A DNA stretch of 64,000 nt, taken from assembly GCF_008086045.1 (NCBI RefSeq), contig NZ_VSEY01000001.1, positions 62,001 through 126,000 of the forward strand. The letters run 5' to 3'. Each line of letters starts with the position of its first letter. Position 1 is the stretch's first letter. The position numbers and the translations under genes are program-made. The notes beneath the pieces were generated by a model. The model was not told where the DNA came from and ran no database searches. It saw only the letters and a program-made list of their open reading frames with translations. The stretch is from Nonomuraea sp. PA05. Its GTDB lineage: Bacteria; Actinomycetota; Actinomycetes; Streptosporangiales; Streptosporangiaceae. Below are positions 35,070-42,427 of the stretch, piece by piece.

Positions 35070-37589
35070 ATGCCGTACGCGGACAGGATCGCCGAGCCGT
35101 GGGGGGAGCGCACACCGTACGGACCGGGCGAACCCTGGCCCGTACGGGTGGACGCCTTCCTGGAGCCCGGCCTGAGCGAGCAGGACGTGGACCGCTGGGT
35201 GCAGAGCGCGAGCCTGCTGCACAGCAACGGCGACGGCATGGACATCGCGGTCAAGGACGGCCGCATCGCGGGGGTGCGGGGCCGCGCGAACGACCGCGTG
35301 AACCACGGACGGCTGGGCCCCAAGGACCTGTACGGCTGGCAGGCCGCCAACGCGCCCGACCGGCTGCGCCGCCCTCTCGTCCGCGAGCACGGCCGCCTGG
35401 TCGAGGCGAGCTGGGACACCGCGATGGAACGCGTCACCGGCGCCGCCCGGCGGCTGCTGGACGAGCAGGGGCCCAGCGCGCTCGGCTTCTACACCACCGG
35501 CCAGCTCTTCCTGGAGGAGTACTACACCCTCGCCCTGATCGCGCACGGCGGCATCGGCACCAACCACGTGGACGGCAACACCCGCCTGTGCACGGCGACG
35601 GCCGCGGCGGCGCTGAAGGAGTCGTTCGGCTGCGACGGGCAGCCCGGCTCCTACGCCGACGTGGACCACGCCGACGTCATCGCCCTGTACGGCCACAACG
35701 TGGCCGAGACGCAGACCGTGTTGTGGAGCCGGATCCTCGACCGGCTCGCCGGGCCGAACCCGCCCGCGCTGGTCTGCGTGGACCCCCGCGAGACCGAGGT
35801 GGCCCGCGCCGCCGCCGTCCACCTGGCCAACCGGCCGGGCACCAACCTCGCCCTGATGAACGGCCTGCTCCACGAGATCATCGAGAACGGCTGGATCGAC
35901 GAGGTCTACCTCGCCGAGCACACCGTCGGCTTCGAGGAGCTGCGCAAGCGGGTGCACGACTTCCCCGCCGAGGAGGCCGCCAGGATCTGCGACGTGCCGG
36001 TGGCGGACCTGCGCGAGGCCGCCCGTCTCATCGGCACCGCCGGGCGGCTGCTGTCCACCGTGCTGCAGGGCTTCTACCAGTCGCACCAGGCCACCGCCGC
36101 CGCCGTCCAGGTCAACAACGTGCACCTGGTACGCGGCATGCTCGGCCGGCCCGGCTGCGGCGTCCTGCAGATGAACGGCCAGCCCACCGCCCAGAACACC
36201 CGCGAGTGCGGCGCCGACGGCGACCTGCCCGGCTTCCGCAACTGGTCGAACGACGCGCACGTGCGCGACCTGGCCCGGGTGTGGAACGTCGATCCTCTCG
36301 ACATCCCGCACTACGCGCCGCCCACGCACGCGATGCAGATGATCCGCTACGCCGAGGAGGGGTCGATCCGGTTCCTGTACGTGATCGGCACCAACCCCGC
36401 CGTGTCGCTGCCCGAACTGTCCCGCGTCAGGTCGATCCTGGCGCGGGAGGGCCTGTTCCTCGTCGTCCAGGACGTCTTCCTCAGCGAGACCGCCCAGCTC
36501 GCAGACGTGGTGCTCCCGGCGGCCACGTGGGGCGAGAAGACGGGCACGTTCACCAACGCCGACCGCACCGTCCACCTGTCGGACAAGGCGGTGGAGCCGC
36601 CCGGCGAGGCCCGCCCGGACCTCGACATCTTCCTCGACTTCGCCCGCCGCATGGAGCTGACGGACAAGGACGGGGCGCCGCTGGTGAAGTGGAGCGACGC
36701 GGAGGGCGCGTTCGAGGGCTGGAAGGAGTGCTCGCGCGGCCGGCCGTGCGACTACACCGGCCTGTCGTACGAGCGGCTGCGCGGCTCCGGCGGCATCCAG
36801 TGGCCCTGCGACGACGCTCGTCCTGACGGCACCGAGCGGCTTTACGAGGAGGGCCGCTTCTGGAGCGCGCCCGACCGGTGCGAGGACTACGGGCGCGACC
36901 TGGTCACCGGGGCGCCGCTGTCACAGACCGAGTACCGGGCGCTGAACCCGGACGGCAAGGCCGTCATCAAGGCCGCCGAGTACGTCCCGCCGCACGAGGA
37001 GCCCGGCGGTGAGTTCCCCCTCTGGCTCATCACCGGCCGCACCGTCTACCACTTCCACACCAGGACGAAGACCGCCAGGGCGCCCCAGCTCCAGGAGGCG
37101 GCGCCCGAGGTGTGGGCCGAGATGTCGCCGGGGGACGCGGGGCCGCTCGGGCTCGCGGAGGGCGATCTGGTGGAGATCGCGACCCCGCGGGGTGGCGTGC
37201 GGGCCCGGCTGCGGGTGACCGGCATGCGGGACGGGGTGGTCTTCCTGCCGTTCCACTACGGCTACTGGGACGCGTCCGGCGGGCACGAGCCCGGCGACGG
37301 GACGGCCACGGCGGCGAACGAACTGACGATCACGGACTGGGATCCGGCGTCCAAGCAGCCGATCTTCAAGACCGCGGCGGCGCGGGTCACGCTCGTGGAG
37401 CGCGGTGATCGGCCGTCCGCCGCCCCGACGACCGGCGCCGCCCGGCCGGTCACGCCGGGGGTACCGGCGACGAGGGGCGGGGAGGCGGCCCATGCCACCG
37501 TGTCATACGGCCCCGCCGCGTCGGACGCCGCGTCGGGTGCCGCGTCTCGTTCCGCGTCTCGTTCCGCGTCCGGAGGGGGTGCGCGATGA
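35070..37589 (+). CDS. Molybdopterin oxidoreductase lacking the N-terminal Fe-S cysteines
   Basis: An 839-residue catalytic subunit of the DMSO-reductase/NasA/FdhF family. Cys174 in NTRLCTATAA is the likely molybdenum ligand. The cofactor-binding regions IGTNPAVSLPEL and TGTFTNADRTVH and a C-terminal molydopterin-dinucleotide domain (LITGRTVYHFHTRTKTARAP) are all present. The segment that normally holds CxxCxxxC and LCPKG reads SASLLHSNGDGMDIAV and LGPKDLYGW, so all four cluster cysteines are gone. The substrate is unknown; nitrate, formate or an N/S-oxide are possible. The last 60 residues are low complexity, with a 12-bp repeat. ATG 35070 follows GGGAGG at 35060-35065. The stop overlaps the next gene. 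Confidence 0.88.
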   Translation: MPYADRIAEPWGERTPYGPGEPWPVRVDAFLEPGLSEQDVDRWVQSASLLHSNGDGMDIAVKDGRIAGVRGRANDRVNHGRLGPKDLYGWQAANAPDRLRRPLVREHGRLVEASWDTAMERVTGAARRLLDEQGPSALGFYTTGQLFLEEYYTLALIAHGGIGTNHVDGNTRLCTATAAAALKESFGCDGQPGSYADVDHADVIALYGHNVAETQTVLWSRILDRLAGPNPPALVCVDPRETEVARAAAVHLANRPGTNLALMNGLLHEIIENGWIDEVYLAEHTVGFEELRKRVHDFPAEEAARICDVPVADLREAARLIGTAGRLLSTVLQGFYQSHQATAAAVQVNNVHLVRGMLGRPGCGVLQMNGQPTAQNTRECGADGDLPGFRNWSNDAHVRDLARVWNVDPLDIPHYAPPTHAMQMIRYAEEGSIRFLYVIGTNPAVSLPELSRVRSILAREGLFLVVQDVFLSETAQLADVVLPAATWGEKTGTFTNADRTVHLSDKAVEPPGEARPDLDIFLDFARRMELTDKDGAPLVKWSDAEGAFEGWKECSRGRPCDYTGLSYERLRGSGGIQWPCDDARPDGTERLYEEGRFWSAPDRCEDYGRDLVTGAPLSQTEYRALNPDGKAVIKAAEYVPPHEEPGGEFPLWLITGRTVYHFHTRTKTARAPQLQEAAPEVWAEMSPGDAGPLGLAEGDLVEIATPRGGVRARLRVTGMRDGVVFLPFHYGYWDASGGHEPGDGTATAANELTITDWDPASKQPIFKTAAARVTLVERGDRPSAAPTTGAARPVTPGVPATRGGEAAHATVSYGPAASDAASGAASRSASRSASGGGAR
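37515..37574 (+). repeat. In-frame 12-bp tandem repeat at the oxidoreductase C-terminus
   Basis: Five drifting copies of a unit like GCCGCGTCKSRT encode AASDAASGAASRSASRSASG, just before the stop codon. It is part of the low-complexity tail, outside the cofactor domains. Confidence 0.85.
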
Positions 37590-38068
37590 AGTTCGATCTG
37601 GTTCTGCGGGAGCTGCACCGGTCGGAGAGTGAGCTGGCCGAGGTTCTGCTGCGCCTGTCCGACCGGCACAAGGCGGACCATGAGACGTTCCACGTCGCCC
37701 GTGACCTGGCCGGCTGGTGCCGCGATCACCTGCGCGACCTGGCGGAAGCGGCCCGCGACCACGGCCTCGACCTCGACCCTGAGCCGCCCGCCGACCCCGG
37801 TGCGGTGGAGCGGGCGCTGGAGCGGGCGGGCGCCTGGCTGGGCCCCGGCCCAGGCCCCGGGCTGGTGCTGCTGGCCGACTTCCGGCATCTCTACCGGGTG
37901 GCGTCCGGCGTCTCCCTCGACTGGGAGCTGCTCGCTCAGGCGGCCCAGGGCGCCAGGCGGGCCGATCTGCTGGAGCTCGCCGAGCGCTGCCACCCGCAGA
38001 CGCTGCGGCAGCTGCGCTGGGCCAACGCCCGGCTGAAGGAATCGGCCACCCAGCCGCTGGTCAGCTAG
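37586..38068 (+). CDS. Hypothetical helical protein coupled to the molybdoenzyme
   Basis: A 160-residue, mostly helical protein (MKFDLVLRELHRSESELAEV at the start) with no membrane segment. It has a His/Asp/Glu-rich first half (DRHKADHETFHVARDLAGWC) and a GPGPGPG break. It overlaps the oxidoreductase stop as ATGA and so is made with it. It could be a dedicated maturation chaperone or small subunit. I do not recognise the family. A strong hairpin terminator follows. Confidence 0.7.
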   Translation: MKFDLVLRELHRSESELAEVLLRLSDRHKADHETFHVARDLAGWCRDHLRDLAEAARDHGLDLDPEPPADPGAVERALERAGAWLGPGPGPGLVLLADFRHLYRVASGVSLDWELLAQAAQGARRADLLELAERCHPQTLRQLRWANARLKESATQPLVS

Positions 38069-38095
38069 CGCCCAGGAAACGTCCCCGACATGAAG

Positions 38096-38121
38096 AACCC
38101 CCGGGCCGTGGCCCGGGGGTT
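38096..38121. terminator. Bidirectional hairpin terminator between the molybdoenzyme operon and rbpA
   Basis: AACCCCCGGGCC (38096-38107) and GGCCCGGGGGTT (38110-38121) form a perfect 12-bp stem with a GT turn. It lies 27 bases after one stop codon and 16 bases beyond the convergent rbpA stop, so it can serve both. Confidence 0.9.
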
Positions 38122-38137
38122 TCACCGTGAGAGGAGG

Positions 38138-38482
38138 CTAAGCGCTCTTACGACGCTGTGCCCGCAAAACCGCGAGCCGCTCGTTGAGCACCTCCTCAAG
38201 GTCTTCGATGGACCGCCGCTCCAGAAGCATGTCCCAATGTGTCCGTGGGGGCTTGGTCTTCTTGGACTCCGGCTGCTCGCCGTCCACCCGCACCGCGGTC
38301 GCGCCGCACATGCGGCACTCCCAAGTGGCGGGGATCTCAGCCTCGGCAGCAAGCGGAACCTCGAAGCGATGGCCCTTAGGACAGGTGTAGGACACCTCCT
38401 GGCGCGGGGCCAGATCCGTGTTACGGTCGTTCTCGTAGCTGGTTGCCCCGAGCCGGGTGCCACGAAGCGCGCGCTCGCCCAT
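38138..38482 (-). CDS. rbpA: RNA polymerase-binding protein RbpA
   Basis: A 114-residue actinobacterial transcription factor that binds RNA polymerase and the principal sigma factor and stabilises open complexes. It begins MGERALRGTRLGATSYENDR. The zinc-binding core is SYTCPKGHRF...WECRMCG, and the sigma-interacting C-terminal helix is THWDMLLERRSIEDLEEVL. Length and motifs are typical. ATG 38482 follows GTAGGAGG; the longer upstream frame is leader. A SigR-type promoter lies upstream, in keeping with known thiol-stress control of rbpA in Streptomyces. Confidence 0.97.
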   Translation of the reverse strand: MGERALRGTRLGATSYENDRNTDLAPRQEVSYTCPKGHRFEVPLAAEAEIPATWECRMCGATAVRVDGEQPESKKTKPPRTHWDMLLERRSIEDLEEVLNERLAVLRAQRRKSA

Positions 38483-38539
38483 GTCTAAATGCCTCCTACA
38501 GGGCCCCCTTGCGTGGGGGGTCTGTCTCCCACGGTGTCT

Positions 38540-38565
38540 AACGCTTGGTACCGTGATGGGATTCC
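38540..38565 (-). promoter_or_regulatory. SigR-type promoter of rbpA
   Basis: On the minus strand GGAAT (38565-38561), exactly 18 bases, then GTT (38542-38540) matches the Streptomyces SigR consensus GGAAT-N18-GTT. The rbpA start codon is 58 bases further. Known SigR control of rbpA in Streptomyces makes this convincing. Confidence 0.75.
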
Positions 38566-38732
38566 CACCCTCGGGGTGATCCAATCGCGCTTGAGGCCTC
38601 AGTTCTTCACATGATCGGCGATCAGGCCCGCGTCCTGCGATGATGCGCGATTTTGGGCACGGGCGCGTATGCGGTGGGCCAAATTTCCTTTCACGTCGTC
38701 TCCTGGAACCGGCCTCCGGCGGCCGCCGGACG

Positions 38733-39125
38733 TCACGCCGTGGCGGGAACGCGGGCGGGCTGGAACAGCTCGACGAGGTTGCCGGCGGGGTCCGTGAGCA
38801 GGATCTGCCGGCCGCCCGGCCCCGATATCGCGTCGCCGAGGAAGGACAGCCCGGCGCCGCGCAGCCGGTCGATCTCGGCGTCCAGGTCGTCCACGATGAG
38901 GTGGATGCGGTTGCGGCCGGCGCTGGTCCCGGCGGGTGTGGCGCGGGCGCCGGAGCTGGCAGGGCCCGACAGGAGCAGGCGCAGCGGCCCGCGTACGACG
39001 TCGGCGAAGGCGGGCGCGGCGTCCATGCGCACGGTGAAGCCGAGGTGGGTGGTGTAGAAGCGGACGGCGGCGGCCACGTCGTCGACGAGGTAACGCACGC
39101 CGGCGTACTGGTCGGATGCGGTCAT
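38733..39125 (-). CDS. VOC (glyoxalase/bleomycin-resistance fold) family protein
   Basis: A 130-residue single-domain VOC protein (VRYLVDDVAAAVRFYTTHLG, then GRNRIHLIVDDLDAEIDRL and LTDPAGNLVELFQP). It probably binds a metal between the paired beta-alpha-beta-beta-beta modules. The last Glu in NLVELFQ is a usual ligand. The substrate is unknown. ATG 39125 overlaps the upstream ArsR-phosphatase stop (ATGA), so it belongs to that operon. No cysteine pair of the ArsI C-As lyase type is present, so arsenic detoxification should not be assumed. Confidence 0.85.
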   Translation of the reverse strand: MTASDQYAGVRYLVDDVAAAVRFYTTHLGFTVRMDAAPAFADVVRGPLRLLLSGPASSGARATPAGTSAGRNRIHLIVDDLDAEIDRLRGAGLSFLGDAISGPGGRQILLTDPAGNLVELFQPARVPATA

Positions 39126-39889
39126 GGCGGGGCCTCCTGTGAGGTCAGGACGGGCAGCAGGTAGTGGATGCGGCTGTCGATCTCCGCAGCGGTGCGGACC
39201 AGGCCGGCGGCGTCCGCCGTGGCCGGGTCGGGGATGCTCCAGTGGAGCCGGAGGGGGCGGCCGGGGAAGCCGGGGAAGACCTCGCGGACCTTGTCGCACA
39301 GGCTGATCACGTAGTCGAAGCGGTGGCCGGACACGGTGTCGAGGTGCCTGGGGCGCCGGTCGCGCACGTCGAGGCCGTAGTGCTCGCGCAGGACGGTCAC
39401 GGCGCCGGGGTGCAGCCGGTCGCGGGGATGGCTGCCCGCGCTGGCCGTCTCGACGTGGCCGCCGGCGCGGTGGCGCAGCAGGGCCTCGGCGATGGGGGAG
39501 CGGGCGCTGTTTCCCGTACAGGCGAACAGGACGCGCGGCCGGCGCGCGGGTGGTCGCAGAGGTGCGGGGTGCGGGGGCGTGTAGGGCGGCGTGAGATGAA
39601 GGGCGGGATGCAGGGCGGCGCCGGTGGCGGCCAGGGCGTGCGCGCAGCGTTCCAGGTCGAGGTGGTAGTAGCTGTCGCGGGCGTCGAACGTGCTGCGCCT
39701 GGCCGTGACCAGGCCGCCGTCGCGCAGCAGCCGCAGGTGGTAGGAGACGAGGTTCTGCGGCTCGCCGACCAGCTCCACCAGCTCGCGGACGCGGTAGTCG
39801 CTCTTGGCCAGCTCGCTCAGCAGCCGCCACCGCAGCGGGTGGGCGGCCAGCCGGAGGAACGCCGGGGTGGTCGCGAGCGAACTCACCAT
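39122..39889 (-). CDS. ArsR HTH fused to an ArsC/LMW-phosphatase domain
   Basis: A 255-residue fusion. Residues 1-95 form an ArsR-type winged helix (PLRWRLLSELAKSDYRVREL, then VSYHLRLLRDGGLVTARRST). A Pro-rich linker (TPPYTPPHPAPLRPPARRP) leads to a low-molecular-weight phosphatase/arsenate-reductase domain with P-loop FACTGNSARSPIAEALL (Cys124) and HWSIPDPA near the end. The DNA-binding half lacks the CxCxxC arsenic site and has only one cysteine. The ATG at 39889 lies 7 bases after TATTAT, so the mRNA looks leaderless. A perfect palindromic operator overlaps the promoter. It could sense and reduce arsenate or act on another phospho-signal. Confidence 0.88.
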   Translation of the reverse strand: MVSSLATTPAFLRLAAHPLRWRLLSELAKSDYRVRELVELVGEPQNLVSYHLRLLRDGGLVTARRSTFDARDSYYHLDLERCAHALAATGAALHPALHLTPPYTPPHPAPLRPPARRPRVLFACTGNSARSPIAEALLRHRAGGHVETASAGSHPRDRLHPGAVTVLREHYGLDVRDRRPRHLDTVSGHRFDYVISLCDKVREVFPGFPGRPLRLHWSIPDPATADAAGLVRTAAEIDSRIHYLLPVLTSQEAPP

Positions 39890-39898
39890 GCCCCGATA

Positions 39899-39922
39899 AT
39901 ACATCAAACCGATTTGATGTAT
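39899..39922. promoter_or_regulatory. Perfect ArsR-type operator
   Basis: ATACATCAAA-CCGA-TTTGATGTAT: two perfect 10-bp arms around a 4-base centre. The ATCAAA/TTTGAT core is typical of ArsR/SmtB operators. It overlaps the -10 hexamer of the fusion gene and stops 1 base short of the response regulator stop codon. Confidence 0.85.
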
Positions 39923-39923
39923 C

Positions 39924-40586
39924 TCAGGAGCCCCCCGGGGTCACCAGCCCCGCTTCGTAGGCCGCGATGACGAGCTGGGCGCGGTCGCGGGCGTGCAGCT
40001 TGGTCATCGCCCGGTTGACGTGGGTCTTCGCGGTCAGCGGGCTGATCACCATGTGGCCGGCGATCTCGTCGTTGGACAGGCCGCGCGCGACCAGCGCCAC
40101 GGCCTCGCGCTCGCGGTTGGTCAGCTCCTCCAGGCCCCTGCCGGCGCCGGTGCCCGGCGGCTGGGAGACGTACCTGTCGATGAGCCTGCGGGTGATCGAC
40201 GGGGCGAGCAGCGCGTCGCCGCGGGCGGCCACGCGCACGGCGTGCAGCAGGTCCTCGGGGACGATGTCCTTGACCAGGAACCCGGCCGCGCCGGCCCGCA
40301 ATGCCTCGAAGACGTACTCGTCGAAGCCGTAGTTGGTCAGGATGACGACGCGCACGCCGGACAGGGCCGGGTCCGCGGCGATGCGGCGGGTGGCCTCGAT
40401 GCCGTCCACCACCGGCATCTGGACGTCGATCAGCGCGATGTCGGGCAGGTGCAGCCTGGCCAGGGCCAGACCCTCCAGGCCGTCGCCCGCCTCGGCCACC
40501 ACCTCGATGTCGTCCTCCAGGTCGAGCAGCGCGCGGAACCCGCTGCGCAGCAGCGGCTGGTCGTCCACCAGCAGGACACGGATCAT
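39924..40586 (-). CDS. NarL/LuxR-type response regulator
   Basis: A 220-residue two-component regulator. The receiver domain (VLLVDDQPLLRSGFRALLDL, phospho-acceptor Asp in IALIDVQMPVVDG, Thr in VVILTN, Lys in FLVKDIVPED) is joined to a LuxR helix-turn-helix (LTNREREAVALVARGLSNDE...LTAKTHVNRAMTKL). It follows the sensor kinase gene on the same strand after 28 bases. Its C-terminus borders the ArsR operator. Confidence 0.95.
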   Translation of the reverse strand: MIRVLLVDDQPLLRSGFRALLDLEDDIEVVAEAGDGLEGLALARLHLPDIALIDVQMPVVDGIEATRRIAADPALSGVRVVILTNYGFDEYVFEALRAGAAGFLVKDIVPEDLLHAVRVAARGDALLAPSITRRLIDRYVSQPPGTGAGRGLEELTNREREAVALVARGLSNDEIAGHMVISPLTAKTHVNRAMTKLHARDRAQLVIAAYEAGLVTPGGS

Positions 40587-40614
40587 GACCGGCCGTCGAT
40601 CGGCAGGGCGCGGA

Positions 40615-41760
40615 TCATGACGCCCCGCCGACAGGTGACGCCCCGCCGACCGGCAGTTCGGCCTGGACGGTGAAGCCGCCCTCGCCGCGCGGCTCCGCGC
40701 GTAACCGGCCGCCGAGCGCGGTGACCCGCTCGCGCATCCCGGTCAGCCCGACGCCGGGCACCGGGGCGGCGTCCGGCGTCGCCTTGCCGTCGTCGTCCAC
40801 GCGAATGGCCAGGACGCCGGGGCGGCGCTCGATCCGCACCGCCACGGACACGGCGGCGGCGTGCCTGGCGACGTTCGTGAGCGACTCCTGGACGATCCGG
40901 TACACGGTTCTGCTCACCGCGGCGGGCACCGGCTCCCGCTGCCCCTCGATGGTCAGCGTCGCGTCCAGGCCGGTCGCGCGAGCGCGTTCCACCAGCTCGG
41001 CCACGTGGTCGAGGCCGAGCGGCGGGCTCGTGTCGTCCTCGCGCAGCGCCTCCAGGGTCGCGCGCAGCTCCCGTGTCGCCTCGCGCCCGGCCTGCTGGAT
41101 GGCCAGCAGCGCCTCCGGGACCTGCTCGCCGCGCCTGCGCGCCACGTGCACGGCCACCTCGGCCTGCACCTTGATGATCGAGATCTGGTGGGTGAGCGAG
41201 TCGTGCAGCTCACGCGCGATGCGCAGCCGCTCCTCGTCCGCGCGGCGCCGCGCGGTCTCCTCGCGCGTGCGCTCGGCCTCCTCCGCGCGCCGCTCGGCCT
41301 GCCGCAGCGCCTCGCCCGCCGCGCCGGCCGCCACCAGCCAGGCCAGCTCCAGCGCGCCTCTGGCCTGTGCGAACGCCTCTCCCGTGTCGTGCAGGCCCGA
41401 CGCCATGGCCGCCAGGGGCAGCGCGGCCAGCACGACCACGCTCGCCACCACGGCGGCCGCGCGATGCCCTGCCCGTACGGCGGCGTACACGGCGAACAGG
41501 TACGCGACCGCGGGCACGTCGAACCCCGCCGCCTGGTAGCCGGCCGCGCACAGCCCCGTGACGGCCAGCACGACGATCGGGGCCCGCCGCCGGGCGGCGA
41601 GCGCCAGCCCGCCGCCCGCCAGCAGCACCGGGCCGAGCAGGCCGGAGCCCGTCGTGGCGACCCCTCCTGACAGGCCGGTGACCAGCAGCGCCGCCGCCAC
41701 GCAGACGGCGATCGCCCAGTCGATGACATCGGCCCGCGCCAGGAACCGTCCCGCACTCAT
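40615..41760 (-). CDS. NarL-family (HisKA_3) sensor histidine kinase
   Basis: A 381-residue membrane kinase. Four or five N-terminal helices (from DWAIAVCVAAALLVTGLSGG to VVASVVVLAALPLAAM) form the sensor. A coiled coil rich in Glu/Arg leads to the dimerisation helix ELHDSLTHQISIIKVQAEVA with the phospho-His, then an HATPase domain (VQESLTNVARHA; VRVDDDGK; GLTGMRERVTALGG). No extracytoplasmic sensor domain is present, so it may sense the membrane, like DesK. The C-terminus repeats VGGASPVGGAS from a small DNA duplication. Confidence 0.93.
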   Translation of the reverse strand: MSAGRFLARADVIDWAIAVCVAAALLVTGLSGGVATTGSGLLGPVLLAGGGLALAARRRAPIVVLAVTGLCAAGYQAAGFDVPAVAYLFAVYAAVRAGHRAAAVVASVVVLAALPLAAMASGLHDTGEAFAQARGALELAWLVAAGAAGEALRQAERRAEEAERTREETARRRADEERLRIARELHDSLTHQISIIKVQAEVAVHVARRRGEQVPEALLAIQQAGREATRELRATLEALREDDTSPPLGLDHVAELVERARATGLDATLTIEGQREPVPAAVSRTVYRIVQESLTNVARHAAAVSVAVRIERRPGVLAIRVDDDGKATPDAAPVPGVGLTGMRERVTALGGRLRAEPRGEGGFTVQAELPVGGASPVGGAS

Positions 41761-41813
41761 GCGCGCACCCTAGCCGGATGCGGGGGCGGGCGACTCCTGC
41801 GGGGGGACGATCG

Positions 41814-41870
41814 GCCCGCTACCGCGGGCGCGGTATTCGCGCCGATCCTGCGGCGGGCGCGGTAGCGGGC
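41814..41870. repeat. Nested inverted repeat in a divergent promoter region
   Basis: GCCCGCTACCGCG (41814-41826) and CGCGGTAGCGGGC (41858-41870) are perfect inverse complements. Inside them a second hairpin GGCGCG-GTATT-CGCGCC is possible. The element lies between the divergent sensor kinase and the DUF6223 gene. Confidence 0.7.
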
Positions 41871-41978
41871 TGCTGCGCGTGCGGCAGGGCGAAATGCCTG
41901 CCTGTGCAGGACGACGTGCGGGCGGGGTGGCGGACATCATCGAGGTCACGTTCAGCCGGAGCACACAGGGAGCAGCTC

Positions 41979-42377
41979 ATGTCGGTTCGATTCTTGCTCG
42001 ACGCGGCGGTGGCCGGTGTCCACGGCCCGGTGCAGTCGGCCCCGGTGGGTGCCTACGACCTCACCTCCGGGCGGCTGTGGTCCTTGGTGGCGGCGCTGGC
42101 CGGGGTGGCCGGCGTGGTGATCGGCGCGCTGGCCCTGGCCCGCTCCGCCCGTCGTCCGGGGCGGACGTGCGCTGTCGTGGCGCTGGTGGCGGGGCTGGCC
42201 GGTGCGGTGGGCGGCGGCCTGGTGGTGGCCGCGGCCGAGGGCGGGCCCGGCACCGGTTACGGCATCGTCGGAGGCTACATCGCGGCGGTGGTGGGGGTGG
42301 CCGCGATGGCGCTCGGCGGGCTCGCCCTGGCCCGCCTCCGCCGTACCGGCGCGGCGGAGACGGCTGCCCGCAGGTGA
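41979..42377 (+). CDS. DUF6223 family membrane protein
   Basis: A 132-residue membrane protein with an N-terminal signal-like helix (MSVRFLLDAAVAGVHGPVQS), then about three transmembrane helices (LWSLVAALAGVAGVVIGALA; AVVALVAGLAGAVGGGLVVA; GYIAAVVGVAAMALGGLALA). The GPGTGYGIVGGYIAA stretch is characteristic of DUF6223. Function is unknown. GGGAG precedes the ATG at 41979. It stands alone between divergent and convergent neighbours. Confidence 0.8.
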   Translation: MSVRFLLDAAVAGVHGPVQSAPVGAYDLTSGRLWSLVAALAGVAGVVIGALALARSARRPGRTCAVVALVAGLAGAVGGGLVVAAAEGGPGTGYGIVGGYIAAVVGVAAMALGGLALARLRRTGAAETAARR

Positions 42378-42427
42378 TCGTGCAGCCGCCGCGACGAGTC
42401 ACGCGTCCCGGGGGAGCCGGGCGGATG

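Noticed and set aside
38566..38732. Possible small gene between rbpA promoter and the VOC gene
   Set aside because: No frame with a ribosome binding site and plausible composition; only promoter-like sequence is seen.
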